From positions 1,922,001 through 1,986,000 of the forward strand of contig SRSI01000050.1 in NCBI GenBank assembly GCA_005656395.1: a stretch of DNA of 64,000 nt, in the 5' to 3' direction. The notes beneath the pieces were generated by a model, which saw only the letters and a list, made by a program, of their open reading frames with translations, ran no database searches and had not been told where the DNA came from. The DNA is from Strongyloides papillosus. Taxonomy: Eukaryota; Nematoda; Chromadorea; Rhabditida; Strongyloididae. The first letter of the stretch is position 1; every line of letters starts with the position of its first letter. Of this stretch, positions 47,710 to 60,220 are shown one piece after another. The position numbers were made by a program, and so were the translations under genes.

Positions 47710-48921
47710 TTATGCAACACTACGGTACCGTACTCTTATTCTGCTGAAGCGGGTTAATCCTACATATTTCATAACTATTACATTATTCTGGGATGTCAAA
47801 ACCTTTCCAAAGTTTCTTCCACATAACATAGCACCAGAAACAGCTTTATCAGCAAGAAATTTGATTTCTAATCCCTTATTTGGTTGACAAACAAAGCTGT
47901 CACGGAAGTTAGTTTCGAGAATATTCAGCAGTACTTTACGTCCTCTTGGTGCTGTTATTTGAATGTAACAAATCTTAATCCCCTTGACATTTAATAGTTG
48001 ATCTATATTTTTAGCATTCAATCTTGTTACACCACATTGTCTATCTGAAGGTATTAATTTGGTACACAGTTTTCCTGTAAAAAATGCCGGGCAGTTACAA
48101 AATCTACAATCGTTTGGGTGTGGGTATCCGCCCATTTTACATTTTAATGTCGAACCACGACATTTATCTTTACAATAATGAATATTAAGTTGTTTTGCAT
48201 CATTGAAGCCAAATCGTGTCGTTTGTCCTATAGTTTTTAAGTAATTTCTATATTTTGGTTCCGTTGTCATTCGTCCATTTAGAGTACCTGCAAGTCTATC
48301 ATAATGCATCACAGAACCAAAATCATATTTTAAACCATATGCTGTTGCTGCTGATAAGTCGAAAAGTATATAATTAAATTTAGCAATATCGTTTATGTTT
48401 TTAAATTTTAATTTAATATAAGAATCCCTGTCATGTCTAGACATTTCATGAATCATACCAAGAGCATGACATGTTTCATGGATAGCAACTGTAAGTTTAT
48501 TACAACCGATTCCTAGATTTATATCTTGTGGCCTATTATTTGAAACTTTTCCAGTAAAAGAGGAACATCCTACAGTTCTATTAACATAAATTAAACCTCC
48601 ATTTTTAAAATTTAATGTTTCTCTAAACCTTATACATGTTTCTTTTTCAATAACTGCCAATGCTGCCTTGACTGTTCTTCTGTCTACGCCATTATGAATG
48701 CGATAATCAATTGGAAAAGTCCATCTTAATTTCATATTTTTTAGAATTGACTTTTTAACTCTAGTTTCATAAGATTCTGAATTACTATCAGCTTTTAAAA
48801 TACCTTCATTCTAAAAAATATTGTTAATAAACAAAAAAATTATTTCTTTTATAGGACATACTTTTGAAAATACTACAAGCATGTATTGAAAATATAAAAA
48901 CAACCTAATAAAAGAATTCAT
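47710..48921 (-). CDS. Astacin metalloprotease, cluster copy 3
   Basis: Exons 48862-48921 and 47710-48810 give 386 residues. The start at 48921 is preferred over an ATG 11 bases upstream, which is out of frame. The zinc site is HETCHALGMIHEMSRHDR; a Cys replaces the Met or Leu seen in copies 1, 2 and 6. The Met-turn is SVMHYDR. The linker reads CKDKCRGSTLKC and the CUB start is RQCGVTRLNAKNIDQLL, close to copy 1, while the last part of the CUB (FSRIRVRYRSVA) is identical to copy 2. The pro-region is NEGILKADSNSES. All expected zinc ligands and cysteines are present. Confidence 0.95.
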
Positions 48922-48960
48922 TAAAAATTCATTATATTACATGATGTTAATAAATTCATT

Positions 48961-49010
48961 TGCCTATATATATGATGAAGAATTCATGTTATTCACCTGA
49001 GAATATAGAT
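48961..49010 (-). promoter_or_regulatory. Proximal promoter block, astacin copy 3
   Basis: CTCAGGTGAATAACATGAAT followed by CATATATATAGG, just upstream of the gene's start. Same arrangement as in the other copies. Confidence 0.6.
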
Positions 49011-49162
49011 TTAACTGTTACTCAAATAAATTGAGTCAAAATATTTTCCACGTTTTTACAAAGATTTTGCTTACTTTTAAGCATAAATTTTTATTTTAAA
49101 CATATTTTTTAATTTTATAGCAAATAATAAAGGTAAATGATAACAGTAATATTAATTTATAT

Positions 49163-49372
49163 TTGAATGAAAATTCAATAACAAAAGTTCTTTTTATTTG
49201 TATTAAACATTTTCATTGTGACATTATGAAAAATGAAATTTTATTCTTTATGATTTCAGGCGATTTGATTTTTATTATTGAAATGAACTTCATTAAAAAA
49301 ATTTCAAGATATAAAAATATTAAGAAAGATGATACATCCAGAAGTCCAGTGTTTTTATTATACACAGAATAA
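49163..49372 (+). other. Conserved 69-codon open frame in the astacin spacer
   Basis: An open frame of 69 codons on the plus strand has a same-length counterpart at 61774-61983. Both end DDTSRSPVFLLYTE. The equivalent sequence upstream of copy 4 is frameshifted by one base, and those of other copies are broken. This may be a relic exon or chance conservation within a duplicated spacer, not a proven gene. Confidence 0.2.
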
Positions 49373-49901
49373 TCTGAAATTATATCAATGTTATAGAAAA
49401 TTTAACAATACATAATCTGTATTTTAGGTTTCTATATTTTTTAATAGCTTAACTCTGTTTTACTATTAATTAGAAGTTTTACATAATTATTCGTTTATTT
49501 TTTATTTCAATTTTAAAAATTTCTAAAATCTTATTTAAAATTAAAATACCAAATGAGATAAGAATCATAAAAATAGAACAATCTAAAAAACACGTTTCAT
49601 AAATATTATAAATTATGGTAAATAGAAAAATTTATTCGGAATTTTACATTTGCTTTATTACAGAGCAAAAGATTTTCAATTTTCTATTTTTAGAAAGAAT
49701 GTTATTTTGTTTATCTTAAAGCGAGTTAACAAATTTGATGAAATTGAAAAAGGTGTTAAAAAGAGGGACGAATTAGTAGATTTTAGATAGAATTATTAAT
49801 TTTAGTTAGTACATTTTTGCGCTTTGTAATATTTCCCTAAGAAGTCGTCCAAATAAACTTTATAGAAAAATCATATTTTTAAAAATTTTATCTTTTTTAA
49901 C

Positions 49902-49950
49902 AAAAATCAATTCCTGTGGGTATGTAGTCATGAGCGTAGCGAGTTGCTTT
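49902..49950 (-). repeat. GC-rich downstream element, astacin copy 4
   Basis: Minus strand: AGCAACTCGCTACGCTCATG then ACTACATACCCACAGGAATT, some 60-105 bases after the stop. The core is partly decayed compared with copies 2 and 3. Confidence 0.6.
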
Positions 49951-50009
49951 TTGTAAATAAAATAAAGTATTTAAATTTCTAATAAAAAATAATTAGTTAT
50001 CATCATAAC

Positions 50010-51221
50010 TTATGTAACATTACGGTATCGTATTTTTATTACACTGTATGGGGTTAGTCCCACATATTTCATAACTACAACATTATTTTGGGATGTCAAA
50101 ACCTTTCCAAAGTTTCTTCCACAGAACATAGCACCAGAAACAGCTTTGTCAGCAAGAAATTTAACTTCTAATCCTTTATTTGGTTGGCAAACAAAGCTGT
50201 TACGGAAGTTGGTTTCTAGAATATTCAATTGAACTTTACGTCCTCTTGGTGCTGTTATTTTAATGTAACAAGTCTTAATTCCTTTGACAATTAGTAGTTT
50301 GTTTGTATATTTGCTTTTAAATCTTGTTTTACCACATTTTTTATCTGAAGGTAATAATTTGGTACACAATTTTCCTGTAAAAAATGCCGGGCACTTACAA
50401 AATCTACAATCGTTTGGGTGTGGGTATCCGCCCATTTTACAATTTAATTTCGAACCACGACATTTATCTTTACAATAATGAATATTAAGTTGTTTTGCAT
50501 CATTGAAGCCAAATCGTGTCGTTTGTCCTATAGTTGTTAAATAATTTTGATATTTTGGTTCCATTGTTATTCGTTCATTTACTGAACCTGCAAGTCTATC
50601 GTAATGCATCACAGAGCCAAAATCATATTTTAAGCCATATGGTATTGCTACTGATAAGTCGAAAAGCATAAAATTAAATATAGCATCACCGTCTATGTTT
50701 TCAAATTTTAATTTAATATAAGAATCTCTGTCATGTCTAGACATTTCATGAATCATACCAAGAGCGTGACATGTTTCATGAATGGCAATTGTAAGTTTAT
50801 TACAACTGCTCCCTAAGTTTATGTCCTGTGGCCTATTATTTGAAACTTTTCCGGTAAAAGAGGAACAGCCTTTACTTTTATTTACATAATTTAAGCCTCC
50901 ATTTTTAAAATGAATTGTTTCTCTAAACCTTATGCATGTTTCTTTTTCAATAACTGCCAATGCTGCCTTGACTGTTCTTCTGTCTACGTCATTATGAATG
51001 CGATAATCAATTGGAAGAGTCCATTTAAATTTTATATCTTTAAGAATTGACTTTTTAATTCTAGTTTCAGAAGATTCTGAATTACCATCAGCTATTAAAA
51101 TACTTTCATTCTTAAAAATATTGCTAATAAACAAAAAAATTATTTCTTTTGTGGGACTTACTTTTAAAATTACTTCAAGTATGCATTGGAAAAATAAAAG
51201 CAACCTAGTAAAAGAGTTCAT
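50010..51221 (-). CDS. Astacin metalloprotease, cluster copy 4
   Basis: Exons 51162-51221 and 50010-51110 give 386 residues. Unusually the 51-base intron is itself open and a multiple of three, so an unspliced message would encode a 403-residue form with a hydrophobic insert of 17 residues between signal peptide and pro-region. The zinc site is HETCHALGMIHEMSRHDR and the Met-turn SVMHYDR. The linker reads CKDKCRGSKLNC and the CUB start KKCGKTRFKSKYTNKLL. A stretch of about 195 bases (50284-50478) is almost the same as in copy 2 (44078-44272). Confidence 0.95.
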   Translation of the reverse strand: MNSFTRLLLFFQCILEVILKVSPTKEIIFLFISNIFKNESILIADGNSESSETRIKKSILKDIKFKWTLPIDYRIHNDVDRRTVKAALAVIEKETCIRFRETIHFKNGGLNYVNKSKGCSSFTGKVSNNRPQDINLGSSCNKLTIAIHETCHALGMIHEMSRHDRDSYIKLKFENIDGDAIFNFMLFDLSVAIPYGLKYDFGSVMHYDRLAGSVNERITMEPKYQNYLTTIGQTTRFGFNDAKQLNIHYCKDKCRGSKLNCKMGGYPHPNDCRFCKCPAFFTGKLCTKLLPSDKKCGKTRFKSKYTNKLLIVKGIKTCYIKITAPRGRKVQLNILETNFRNSFVCQPNKGLEVKFLADKAVSGAMFCGRNFGKVLTSQNNVVVMKYVGLTPYSVIKIRYRNVT

Positions 51222-51260
51222 TGAAAATTCATCGCATTACATGGTGTTAATAAATTCATT

Positions 51261-51310
51261 TACCTATATATATGATGAGGAATTCATGTTATTCACCTGA
51301 GAAAATAGAT
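51261..51310 (-). promoter_or_regulatory. Proximal promoter block, astacin copy 4
   Basis: CTCAGGTGAATAACATGAAT and CATATATATAGG upstream of the ATG at 51221; practically identical to the block of copy 7. Confidence 0.6.
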
Positions 51311-52887
51311 TTAACTGCTACTCAAATAAATTTAGTCAAAATATTTTCCACGTTTTTACAAAGATTTTGCTTACTTTTAAGCATAAATTTTTAAATTGAA
51401 CATATTTTTTTGATTTTATAGCAAATAATAAAGGTAAATGATAACAGTAATATTAATTTATATTTGAGTGACATTTCAATAACAAAAGTTCAGTTTATTT
51501 GTGTTAAACATTTTCATTGTGCATTATGAAAAATGAAATTATATTCTTTGTGGTTTCAGGCGATTTAATTTTTATTATTGAAATGGCCTTCTTTAATTAT
51601 TTCAAGAATCCAAAAAATATTAAGAAAAATGACACGTCCAGAAGTCCAGTGTTTTTACCATACACAGAGTAAAAAAACACCAAAATATCTAGGAAATATA
51701 ATTGATAAAGTATTATTTCTTTATATATCTTGCCACTTTGTGAAGGTTAGACTTCATCATTGAAGGCAACCCATAACGTTATACACTAATCATCGTTGTC
51801 AATTTATGTTATTTTAAATTTCTATTTATTTTTTTTCTGAAAAACACATTGACAGCCTACTATAAATCCCCATTCATATTATAGAGGAAAGAAAGGTCGG
51901 AAGACTATTTTTGATTTTAAAACTTTCTTCTATTTTAATTTATTGAATTTTATATACTGATTTCAACAAACGCGAAGTTATTTCAATTAGAAGTCCTATT
52001 TTTGAAATATAGTTAAGCAAACGTGTTTTTAGTGTGTTGATCTTGACCAACCTAGAGTTTTTTATCCGAAATTTAATAAGCATGTGTAGTTTTAGATGCT
52101 AATAATATAAAAAAAATGGTTTTAATTCACCTTTCATTCTTGAGATTTTAAATTTTTTGAGAATGACAAAAAAGCTAAATTTTAATAATTTAGAATGATA
52201 AATCAGAATTCAAAAAAGGAAATTGAAAAAAATTAATTTTAGTTTCATTTTAGCTTACATTTAAGGTATAACTTTAAGAAAATGGGGAAACTCTCAGTAC
52301 CATAAGGTTGTAATTGAAGTTTTTTGTCATTTTAAATATATTTAAAATCTATATTTTAATTTCCATATTACAATTAAAAAGTATTTTTAAAAAAATTATA
52401 AGAAAAAATAAAGAGTAACCATTATGTTTGTAAAAATAATTGTTATTACCTTTCCAAAATGCGATATGTTACGATGTAGATCTACAAAAAATAGAACATC
52501 TTAAGCAAAACATCAATAATATATTTGTGATAAATTTCAAATATTATCAATGTTTTGAAAAAATTTAACAAAACAAAAATTTATTCTGTATTTAGATTTC
52601 TATCCTTTTTAATAACTAAACTCTGAATTTTATTATTTTTTAGAAGTTTGACATAAACATTTTTCTTAATTTTCTACTAAAATATTAATAATTTTTAAAA
52701 CTATATTCAAATTTAAAATATCAAATGATTAAAAAATCAAAAAAATATAAAAAAAAACAATTTAAAATACGCGTTTTATTAATATTTTAAATATGATAAA
52801 TAATGCTTGGAAGCTTATAGCTGGAATGCTATAAACCAAAAGATTTTGAATTTTTTTTTGGAATTTTAAATGTTTAAACAAAAAAAC

Positions 52888-52932
52888 AATTGCTGCGGAT
52901 AACTAGCTATGAAAGCAGTAAGTTGCTTTTTG
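52888..52932 (-). repeat. GC-rich downstream element, astacin copy 5 (decayed)
   Basis: Minus strand AGCAACTTACTGCTTTCATA then GCTAGTTATCCGCAGCAATT. The position is conserved but several CG-containing positions have changed, so the core CGCTCGTCGC is lost. Confidence 0.45.
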
Positions 52933-52983
52933 AAAAAAAATAAAGTATTAAAAATTTTAATAAAGAATAATTTATTATTATTA

Positions 52984-54198
52984 TTACTTAGCAACATCAC
53001 TGTATCGTATCTTTATTTCGCTGTTTTGGGTTAATCCTATATATTTCATAGCTACAACATTATTTTCAGATATTATAATCTTTCCATAGTTTTTTCCACA
53101 GATCATGGCACCAGAAACAGATTTATCATTGAGAAATTTAACTTCTAAACCATGACCTGGATTGCAAACAAAACTGTAAAGTAAATCTGTTTTTTCAATA
53201 TACAATCGTACTTTACGTCCTTTTGGTGCTGTTATTTGAATGTAACAAGTTTTAACTCCATTAACAATTAAATTTTGGTCCGTTCTTCTAGTTTTCAAAA
53301 ATCTTCTTCGACCACATTCTTTATCCGAAGGTTTCAATTTAGTACACAGTGTTCCTGTATAAAATTCTGGGCACTTACAAACAGTACAATCGTTTGGGTT
53401 TGGGTATCCGTTCATTTTACATTTTAATTTCGGTTCAGGGCATCTATCACTACAATAATGAATATTAAGTTGCTTTGCATCATTAAAGCCAAATCGTGTG
53501 CTTTGTCCTATAGTTTTTAAATAAATTTCATTTCTTGGTTCCATTGTAAATTGTCCATTTTTTGAAGCTGCAAATCTATCGTAATGCATTACCGAACCAA
53601 AATCATATTTTAAGCCATATGATGATGCCATTGTTAAGTTAAATGAATCGAAATTAACTGCAACACGAGGTTGTATGTTTGCATATTTTACATTAACATA
53701 AGAATCTCTGTCGTGTCTAGTCATTTCATGAATCAGACCGAGAGCATGACATGTTTCATGGATAGCAGTTGTAACTTTATTACAAATTTTTCCTAAAATT
53801 ATATCTTGTGGCTTATCATTTGAGACTTTTCCCACATAAGAGGCACAGATAGAACTTCCATTGACATAATATAAACCTCCTTTTGTAAAATTAACCGTTT
53901 CTTTAAAAGTTATACATGTTTCTCTTTGGATAATTTCTAATGCTGTCTCGACTGTTTTTTTATTTACGTCACCACGAATGCGATAATGAATTGGAAAAGT
54001 CCATTTTCGTTTCATATTATTGAGAATTGACTTTTTAACTCTAATTCCATAAGATTCTATATTGTCATTAGCTTTAAAAGTTCCTTCATTCTTAAAAGAA
54101 TAGTTAATAAATAAAAATGTTTGTTTTTAAAAACCTACGTTGGCAATTACTTCCAGTATGCATTGAGAAAACAAAAATAATTTGATAAAGAAATTCAT
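52984..54198 (-). CDS. Astacin metalloprotease, cluster copy 5
   Basis: Exons 54139-54198 and 52984-54090 give 388 residues. A second ATG directly upstream (54201) would add one Met. The zinc site is HETCHALGLIHEMTRHDR and the Met-turn SVMHYDR. The pro-region is NEGTFKANDNIES, and the segment before the mature start is KSILNNMKRKW. The EGF-like part (CTVCKCPEFYTG) and the CUB start (RRRFLKTRRTDQNL) differ most from the rest of the cluster, and the usual FVCQPNKGLE is FVCNPGHGLE. With copy 8 it shares the HETCHALGLIHEMT form. Confidence 0.95.
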
Positions 54199-54227
54199 CA
54201 TTTTACATGATGTTAAAAAAATTCATT

Positions 54228-54280
54228 TACTTATATATATTGTAGAGAATTTATGTTATTCACCTGAGATAATAAATTTT
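54228..54280 (-). promoter_or_regulatory. Proximal promoter block, astacin copy 5
   Basis: CTCAGGTGAATAACATAAAT followed by ATATATATAAG upstream of the ATG; same order and spacing as in the other copies. Confidence 0.55.
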
Positions 54281-54559
54281 AATTGTTATTCAAATAAATT
54301 GAGATTAAGTATATTTTACATTTATACGTAGATTTTAGTTACTTTTTAGCATATGTTTAAATTAAACATATGTTTCTGTTATTATAGCTAATAGTAAAAT
54401 TAAATGATAACAGTAATATTAATTTATATTTGTATGACATCTAAAAAACAGAGTTTTTTTTATTTACTTTAGACATTTTTTTTGTTTCTGTATCAAAAAT
54501 GAAATGTTATTTTTTGTGAATTCAGGTGACTTTAGATCTGTTATATACCATTGATCGTT

Positions 54560-55850
54560 GTCAATTTGTGTGTTCTTAAATAAGTATTTATTTTTTCTAT
54601 GAAAAACACTAAATTCCTATTTTACATTTATATATAAACACAGAAAAATTTCTCCCGTTACCTCGACGGAGGATCTGAAGCATAAACTATGCTATCATTT
54701 TTTCCAAATAAACGATAAAAAATTAATTAAAAAACAAACACTTAAATAATTATTGTAGTAAATTTAAAATGAATTAATGTATAAAAAATATATATCAAGT
54801 AAAATTTTTTATATACAGCAATTCGACAAAATTATTTAAATGCCACTTGTAAATAGTGATTTTTTGTTATTATTCAATTTTTCTATGCTAAATTGCTCAA
54901 AAAATGATTATGCTTTTAATATTAAATGTTCTTGGTACTTTTACTGACAACGTCTCTTGGAAGAATTTTATATAAAGACATATTTTATAAAGTTTTTACT
55001 TATTATCTTTTTCGTATTTTTATTTAATAAATTTTATTACGTTCCTCCTTTTATTGTTCACATACTCAATTGTAGTGCCTTTTATAAAAAAGACATATCA
55101 TTTTTTACTTAACTGTAGTGATTTAATTATAAAATTAAGGCAATTTATCTTATAGACAGCTTTAAAGAAATCCGCATCGAAACGGAAGGAGAAAATTTCC
55201 TATGTATCTATTCGCCAAAACATAAATGTTTTTTTTCCGTGCGTAACATTATCAATTTAAAATTATTAAAATGATTTTCAATTTATTCAGATAACTGATA
55301 ATAATAATAAAATAATCGAAAAATATTTGTATATCCATGAATCTTCTAAACTCAACGTTTTTTATCAATAAATTTTTATTAAGCCACGAGATCAACATTT
55401 TTACTAATAAATCCACTTTGAAACATCTGAATCCGATATTTTTATATATAATTTTCAAAATCATGTGTTTCCATCCATGATTCCTCTGAATCCAAAACTT
55501 TTCATTTGTGAAACCCATGTGAAGACCCGAGTCCGTCAAAATCTCCTTTTGGACATTCTGAATCCAGTATTCACCTATGAATCCCAAATAAAATTTATGA
55601 ATTCAATGTAATTAATCAATAAACCCTTTAATATCATATTATTGAAAAATAAATTAAATTTATCATTTATAACTTTACCAAATGTTAAGGTTAGACTTTC
55701 CACATTCTTGAGAAAAGTTCTAAATTCCGCAAAAGATTGGTGCATTATTGAGCAAAATTCTTTATTCAGCAAAGAGCAAACAAAAATAATTTATGCTAGA
55801 ATTTGAGCAAATTTCGAAAAAAAGCAAAAAATGACAAAAAATACTAGCTC
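54560..55850. other. Spacer unique to the copy 5-6 interval
   Basis: AT-rich DNA that does not match the other astacin spacers until about 55850. It contains short repeated words such as AATCC, ATGA and TTCTGAATCC between 55330 and 55620, giving chance frames on the minus strand. No gene supported. Confidence 0.35.
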
Positions 55851-56289
55851 ATAAAGGTGGTCAAACCCGTCACGACTTATTCATACTTTTGCGAAAAAAA
55901 CCTACAGCCCCATTTACATTTCGTGTAAAACTTAAATAATTCATCTCTAAAGCCCATTTTTTTAAATTATGAATTCTAGGTAATTATTACCTTGATAAAC
56001 TGATAAAGTTATTTTTTACAGTTATTAAAGTGATTCAACCTTTTTCAAATAAGCTTTAATATATTTAACCTTTAATTTTTTTACCAATTTCTCCTTTTCC
56101 CCTGCATAATTAACTGTTCATCCTTAAGATACGATGTGAATATTATGAAAATATCTCTATGGTTTTTAATCTTTAGAGTGGGATTATGTATTTTTATAAA
56201 TTAATGTGAATAAAGATACTATAAGAGGACGGATTTAAAGAATTTTCCAGAATTATAAATTTATAAATAATGGGTACCCCAATTTTTTG

Positions 56290-57085
56290 TAGTGAATTTT
56301 ATTCATTCCTCTGTTATCGTATCATTAATTTTTTACTTATCATGTTAGTATGGTGTTTATATTAAAATTTCCCTATATAAAACTTCTTTTTGATACATTC
56401 CAGGAGAATATTTTCCTAGTACAGACTGAATTCTTAATTGGTACATCAACATGTTCAGTACCATTCATTCATAGACTAATTATTAATTTCATACATTTTG
56501 TAGCCATATACTATCCAATAGAGTATAACAGTATTTTTACGGTAAAGAAAATCCAACAAACGTGTATTGGAATGTTTCTTTGTAGTTTTGTGATTAAACT
56601 TCAAACAATATTTTTTGAATCAAGTGATTGGTTAAAAATTGATACACTTACACCATCATACGTCACATCATCAATTACCATCTACCAAATGTGTTATGAT
56701 ATCGTTTTATACACTTCTGCTGTTGTATTATCATTTTCGTTAATGTCTTTGATAAAATTGAATTAAATAGAAAGAAATACAAGTGAAATCAAAGGTTATC
56801 TGATAAGTGTTATATGATATATTCATTTTTTACACTTTTTTGTCAATCCTAATAGAGATATATATATTACTATTAGAATTGGTTGAACATACATAAAGAA
56901 TAATAAGGTGAATCGTATTGCTAATACCGTCCTTTTATGGTTTGGTGATATAGTGGTACTGAGGAATTTTTATTTTATCTTTATTATATCAAAAAAATAT
57001 CAGGTGATTGTTTGTGGAATCATCTAAAATTATATTTAATAATATAGTTATTTTTATCCAACTAGACAATATGTACAGACTAAGA
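56290..57085 (+). pseudogene. Chemoreceptor (GPCR) remnant 3, best preserved
   Basis: A frame of 138 codons (56350-56766) reads as the middle of a nematode seven-span chemoreceptor. It has a span with FLIGTSTCSVPF, then INFIHFVAIYYPIEYNSIFT, which is the AIYYP form of the DRY region after the third span. A loop with cysteines and a fifth span (YDIVLYTSAVVLSFSLMSLI) follow. It then stops; the next span and tail are found out of frame at about 56820-57080. The first two spans are not recognisable. It is probably a pseudogene; the receptor subfamily (srv- or srsx-like) is a guess. Confidence 0.6.
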
Positions 57086-57451
57086 ATAATGATCCAACTA
57101 TTTAATATAAATTATTATGTATTTTCTTTATTTTTTAAAGCTTAATATAATGTGTACATATGTTTTAAGTATGTTATTCTGTCTTTGACCATTACTTTTA
57201 GAAAAATGTAATCAAATAATAATATTTGATTTATTAGAAATAAATTAAAAATATTATTATGCAAAATTTCAATGTGATTTTAATATTTATGTGTTAAATT
57301 ATGTGGGTAACACAACTTAAAAAAATTCTTCTAACAATACTAAAAAAAATATAATAAATAGAAAATATTACTTGGAAATTTATAACTGCGTTGTTATAAA
57401 ACAAAATATTTTCCATTTTCCCTTGAATTTGTTATATTGGAACAAAAAACA

Positions 57452-57500
57452 ATTCCTGCAGGTAAGTAGCGACGAACGCAAATAGTTGCTGCTTGTAAAT
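57452..57500 (-). repeat. GC-rich downstream element, astacin copy 6
   Basis: Minus strand AGCAACTATTTGCGTTCGTC then GCTACTTACCTGCAGGAATT, 50-95 bases after the stop. The ACTTACC-CAGGAATT end is well kept. Confidence 0.6.
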
Positions 57501-57545
57501 AAAACACAAGTATTTATGACTAAAAAAAGAAGGAACTTTTTATCA

Positions 57546-58761
57546 TCATGACTTAACATCACGATATCGTATTTTTATTGTGCTGTTTGAGGTTAATCCT
57601 ACATACTTCATAACTACAACATGATTTTCAGATATTATAATCTCTCCAGAGTTTTTTCCACAAAGCACAGAACCAGAAACAGATTTATCAGCAAGAAATT
57701 TTATTTCTAATCCTTGATCTGGTTGACAAACATAGCTTTCAAGTAAATCTGTTTTTTCAATATTCAATCGTACTTTACGTCCTATTGGTGCTGTTATTTG
57801 AAAGTAACAAGTTTTAATTCCATTTGCAGTTAATTGTTTGTCTACAATTTTAGTTTTGAATATTGTTGTACCACATTGTTTATGTGAAGGTAGTAATTTA
57901 AGACACAGTATTCCTGTAAAAAATGCCGGGCACTTACAAAATCTGCAATCGTTTGGGTGTGGGTATCCGCCCATTTTACACTTTAATTTCGAACCACGAC
58001 ATTTATCACTACAATATTTAAGATTAATTTGTTTTGCATCATTAAACCCAAATCTTGTCATTTGTCCTATAGTTTTTAAATAACTTTTATATTTACCTTT
58101 TGGTACCATTGTTTCTTGGTTATTTTTTGTTGTTATATATCTATTGTAATGCATAACAGAACCGAAATCATATTTTAAACCATGTGATGATGCTCTTGTT
58201 AATTCGTAACGAACAAAATTAAATTGACTACTAGGTTTTATGTTTTCATATTTTACATCAATATAAGAATCCCTGTCATGTCTACTCATTTCATGAATCA
58301 CACCAAGAGCATGAAGTGTCTCATGGAGAATACCCGTAACATAACTACAATCCCTTCCTACAACTACATCATGTAGATCATTATTTGAAACTTTTCCAAG
58401 TTGAGAGTAACAGCGATTCGTTCCATTAGCATATCTTAAGAATCCATTTGTGAAATCAACTGTTTCATTAAACTTTAAGCATGTTTCTTTCTCAAGAATT
58501 GCCAATGCTTCCTGAACTAATGTTTTGTTTACGTTAAAACGACAGAAATAAGGAATTGGAGAAGTCCATTTAAATTCCATATTATTGATAATTGACCTTT
58601 TAATTCTAGTTTCATAAGATTCTGAATTACCATCCGCCTTTAAAGTACCTTCATTCTTAAAGATGTTATTGATAAAAAATAATCTCTTTTATAGGACTTA
58701 CATTAGAAATTATTCTACGAATGCATAGAGAAAATATAAATAACTTGATAAAATAATTCAT
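57546..58761 (-). CDS. Astacin metalloprotease, cluster copy 6
   Basis: Exons 58702-58761 and 57546-58655 give 389 residues, the longest of the set. The zinc site is HETLHALGVIHEMSRHDR; the Met-turn is SVMHYNRY. The mature N-terminus differs (WTSPIPYFCRFNVNKT) and brings an additional cysteine. The region between Met-turn and linker has two extra residues (PKGKYKSYLKT). The linker YCSDKCRGSKLKC matches copy 4 and copy 7 types, while the CUB (TIFKTKIVDKQLTANGIKTCYFQITAP) is close to copy 8. The upstream E-box-like word is changed (see its promoter block). Confidence 0.95.
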
Positions 58762-58789
58762 TACATTACAATGTATTAAAATTCATTTT

Positions 58790-58840
58790 ACCTATATATA
58801 TGGTGGGAGAATTCATGTTATTCACTTGAGATAAATAGAT
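58790..58840 (-). promoter_or_regulatory. Proximal promoter block, astacin copy 6 (variant)
   Basis: As in the other copies, but the E-box-like word is CTCAAGTGAATAA instead of CTCAGGTGAATAA. The TATATATAGG element is intact. This is the only copy with this change. Confidence 0.55.
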
Positions 58841-60220
58841 TTAATCGTTCCTCAAATAAATCCAGTCAAAATATTTTTTATATTTAAATGAAGATTTTGG
58901 TTACTTCTTAAAATAAATTTAATTTTGACATGTTGATACCAATGCTAAAAATAAAGCTAAACAATATCAGTGATATTAATTTACGTTTGTATAACATTTC
59001 AAAACAAAGTTTATTTTTCTATTTTTAATTTTTTTATCGTTTCTTTATGAAAAAAGGAAATATATTTTTTGTGATTTCAGGTGACGTAACTTTTATTATA
59101 TACTATTGGTTGTTGTAAATTGATGTGCTATTTAAATTTGTTTTTATTGTTTTTATAAAAAGCACATAAACATTCTATTATTAATCCCTATTTATATTAT
59201 AAGAGGAAGGAATGTCGGAAAAGTATTTTAGATATTAAAACTATTTTTCTGCCTTAATATGTAGAATTTTATATACTGATTCTGACGAACGTAAAATTAC
59301 CTCAATCTGAACTCCCATTATTGAGATATAATTACCTAAACGTGTTTTTAGTGAGTTGATCTTGACCCCCTTAGAGTTATTTTTTCTGAAAAATTTACAA
59401 GGATATATGGTTTTAGATGCTAATAGTACAAAAATAAAAAAGGTTGGAATTCACGTTTCATACTTGAGATTTTAAATTTTTTGTGAAAATGACAAAAAAG
59501 GCTAAGTTTGAATATTTTAAAAAGATGTATCGGGATTCAAAAAAAGAAATTGAAAAAAACTAACTTAAGTTTCATTTTAGCTTACATTTAAGTCATATTT
59601 CAAGAAAATTGAAAAAATCTAAGTACCATAAAGTTATGGTTAAAGATTTTTTGTCGTTTTAAATACATTTAAAACCTATATTTTAATTTCCATATTGCAT
59701 TTAAAAAGTATTTTTAACAAAAATATAAGAAAAAATAAAGACTAATCATTAAATTTAAGAAAGAAATTTTTACCAACTTGACAAAATGCGATATGTTACG
59801 ATATAGATCTACAAAATTAAAACATCTTAAGCAAAATAATAATAATACATTTATGATCAGTCTCAAATATTATCAATGTTTTGAAAAAATTTAACAAAAC
59901 GTAAATTTATTCTGTATTTTAGGTTTCCGTCCTATTGAATAACTAAACTCTGAGTTTTATTATTTTTAAGAAGCTTAACATAAACATTGTTCTAAAGTTT
60001 CTACTTAAATATTAACAATTTTTAAAATTATATTCAAATTTAAAATATCAAATGATTAAAAAATCAAAAAAATATAGAAAAAAAACAATTTAAAAAAACG
60101 CGTTTTATATATATTATAAAATATGATAAATATTACTTGGAAGTTTATAGCTGAAACGCTATAAAACAAAAAATTTTGAATTTTTTTTTTGAAATTTTAA
60201 ATGTTTAAACAAAAAAAACA

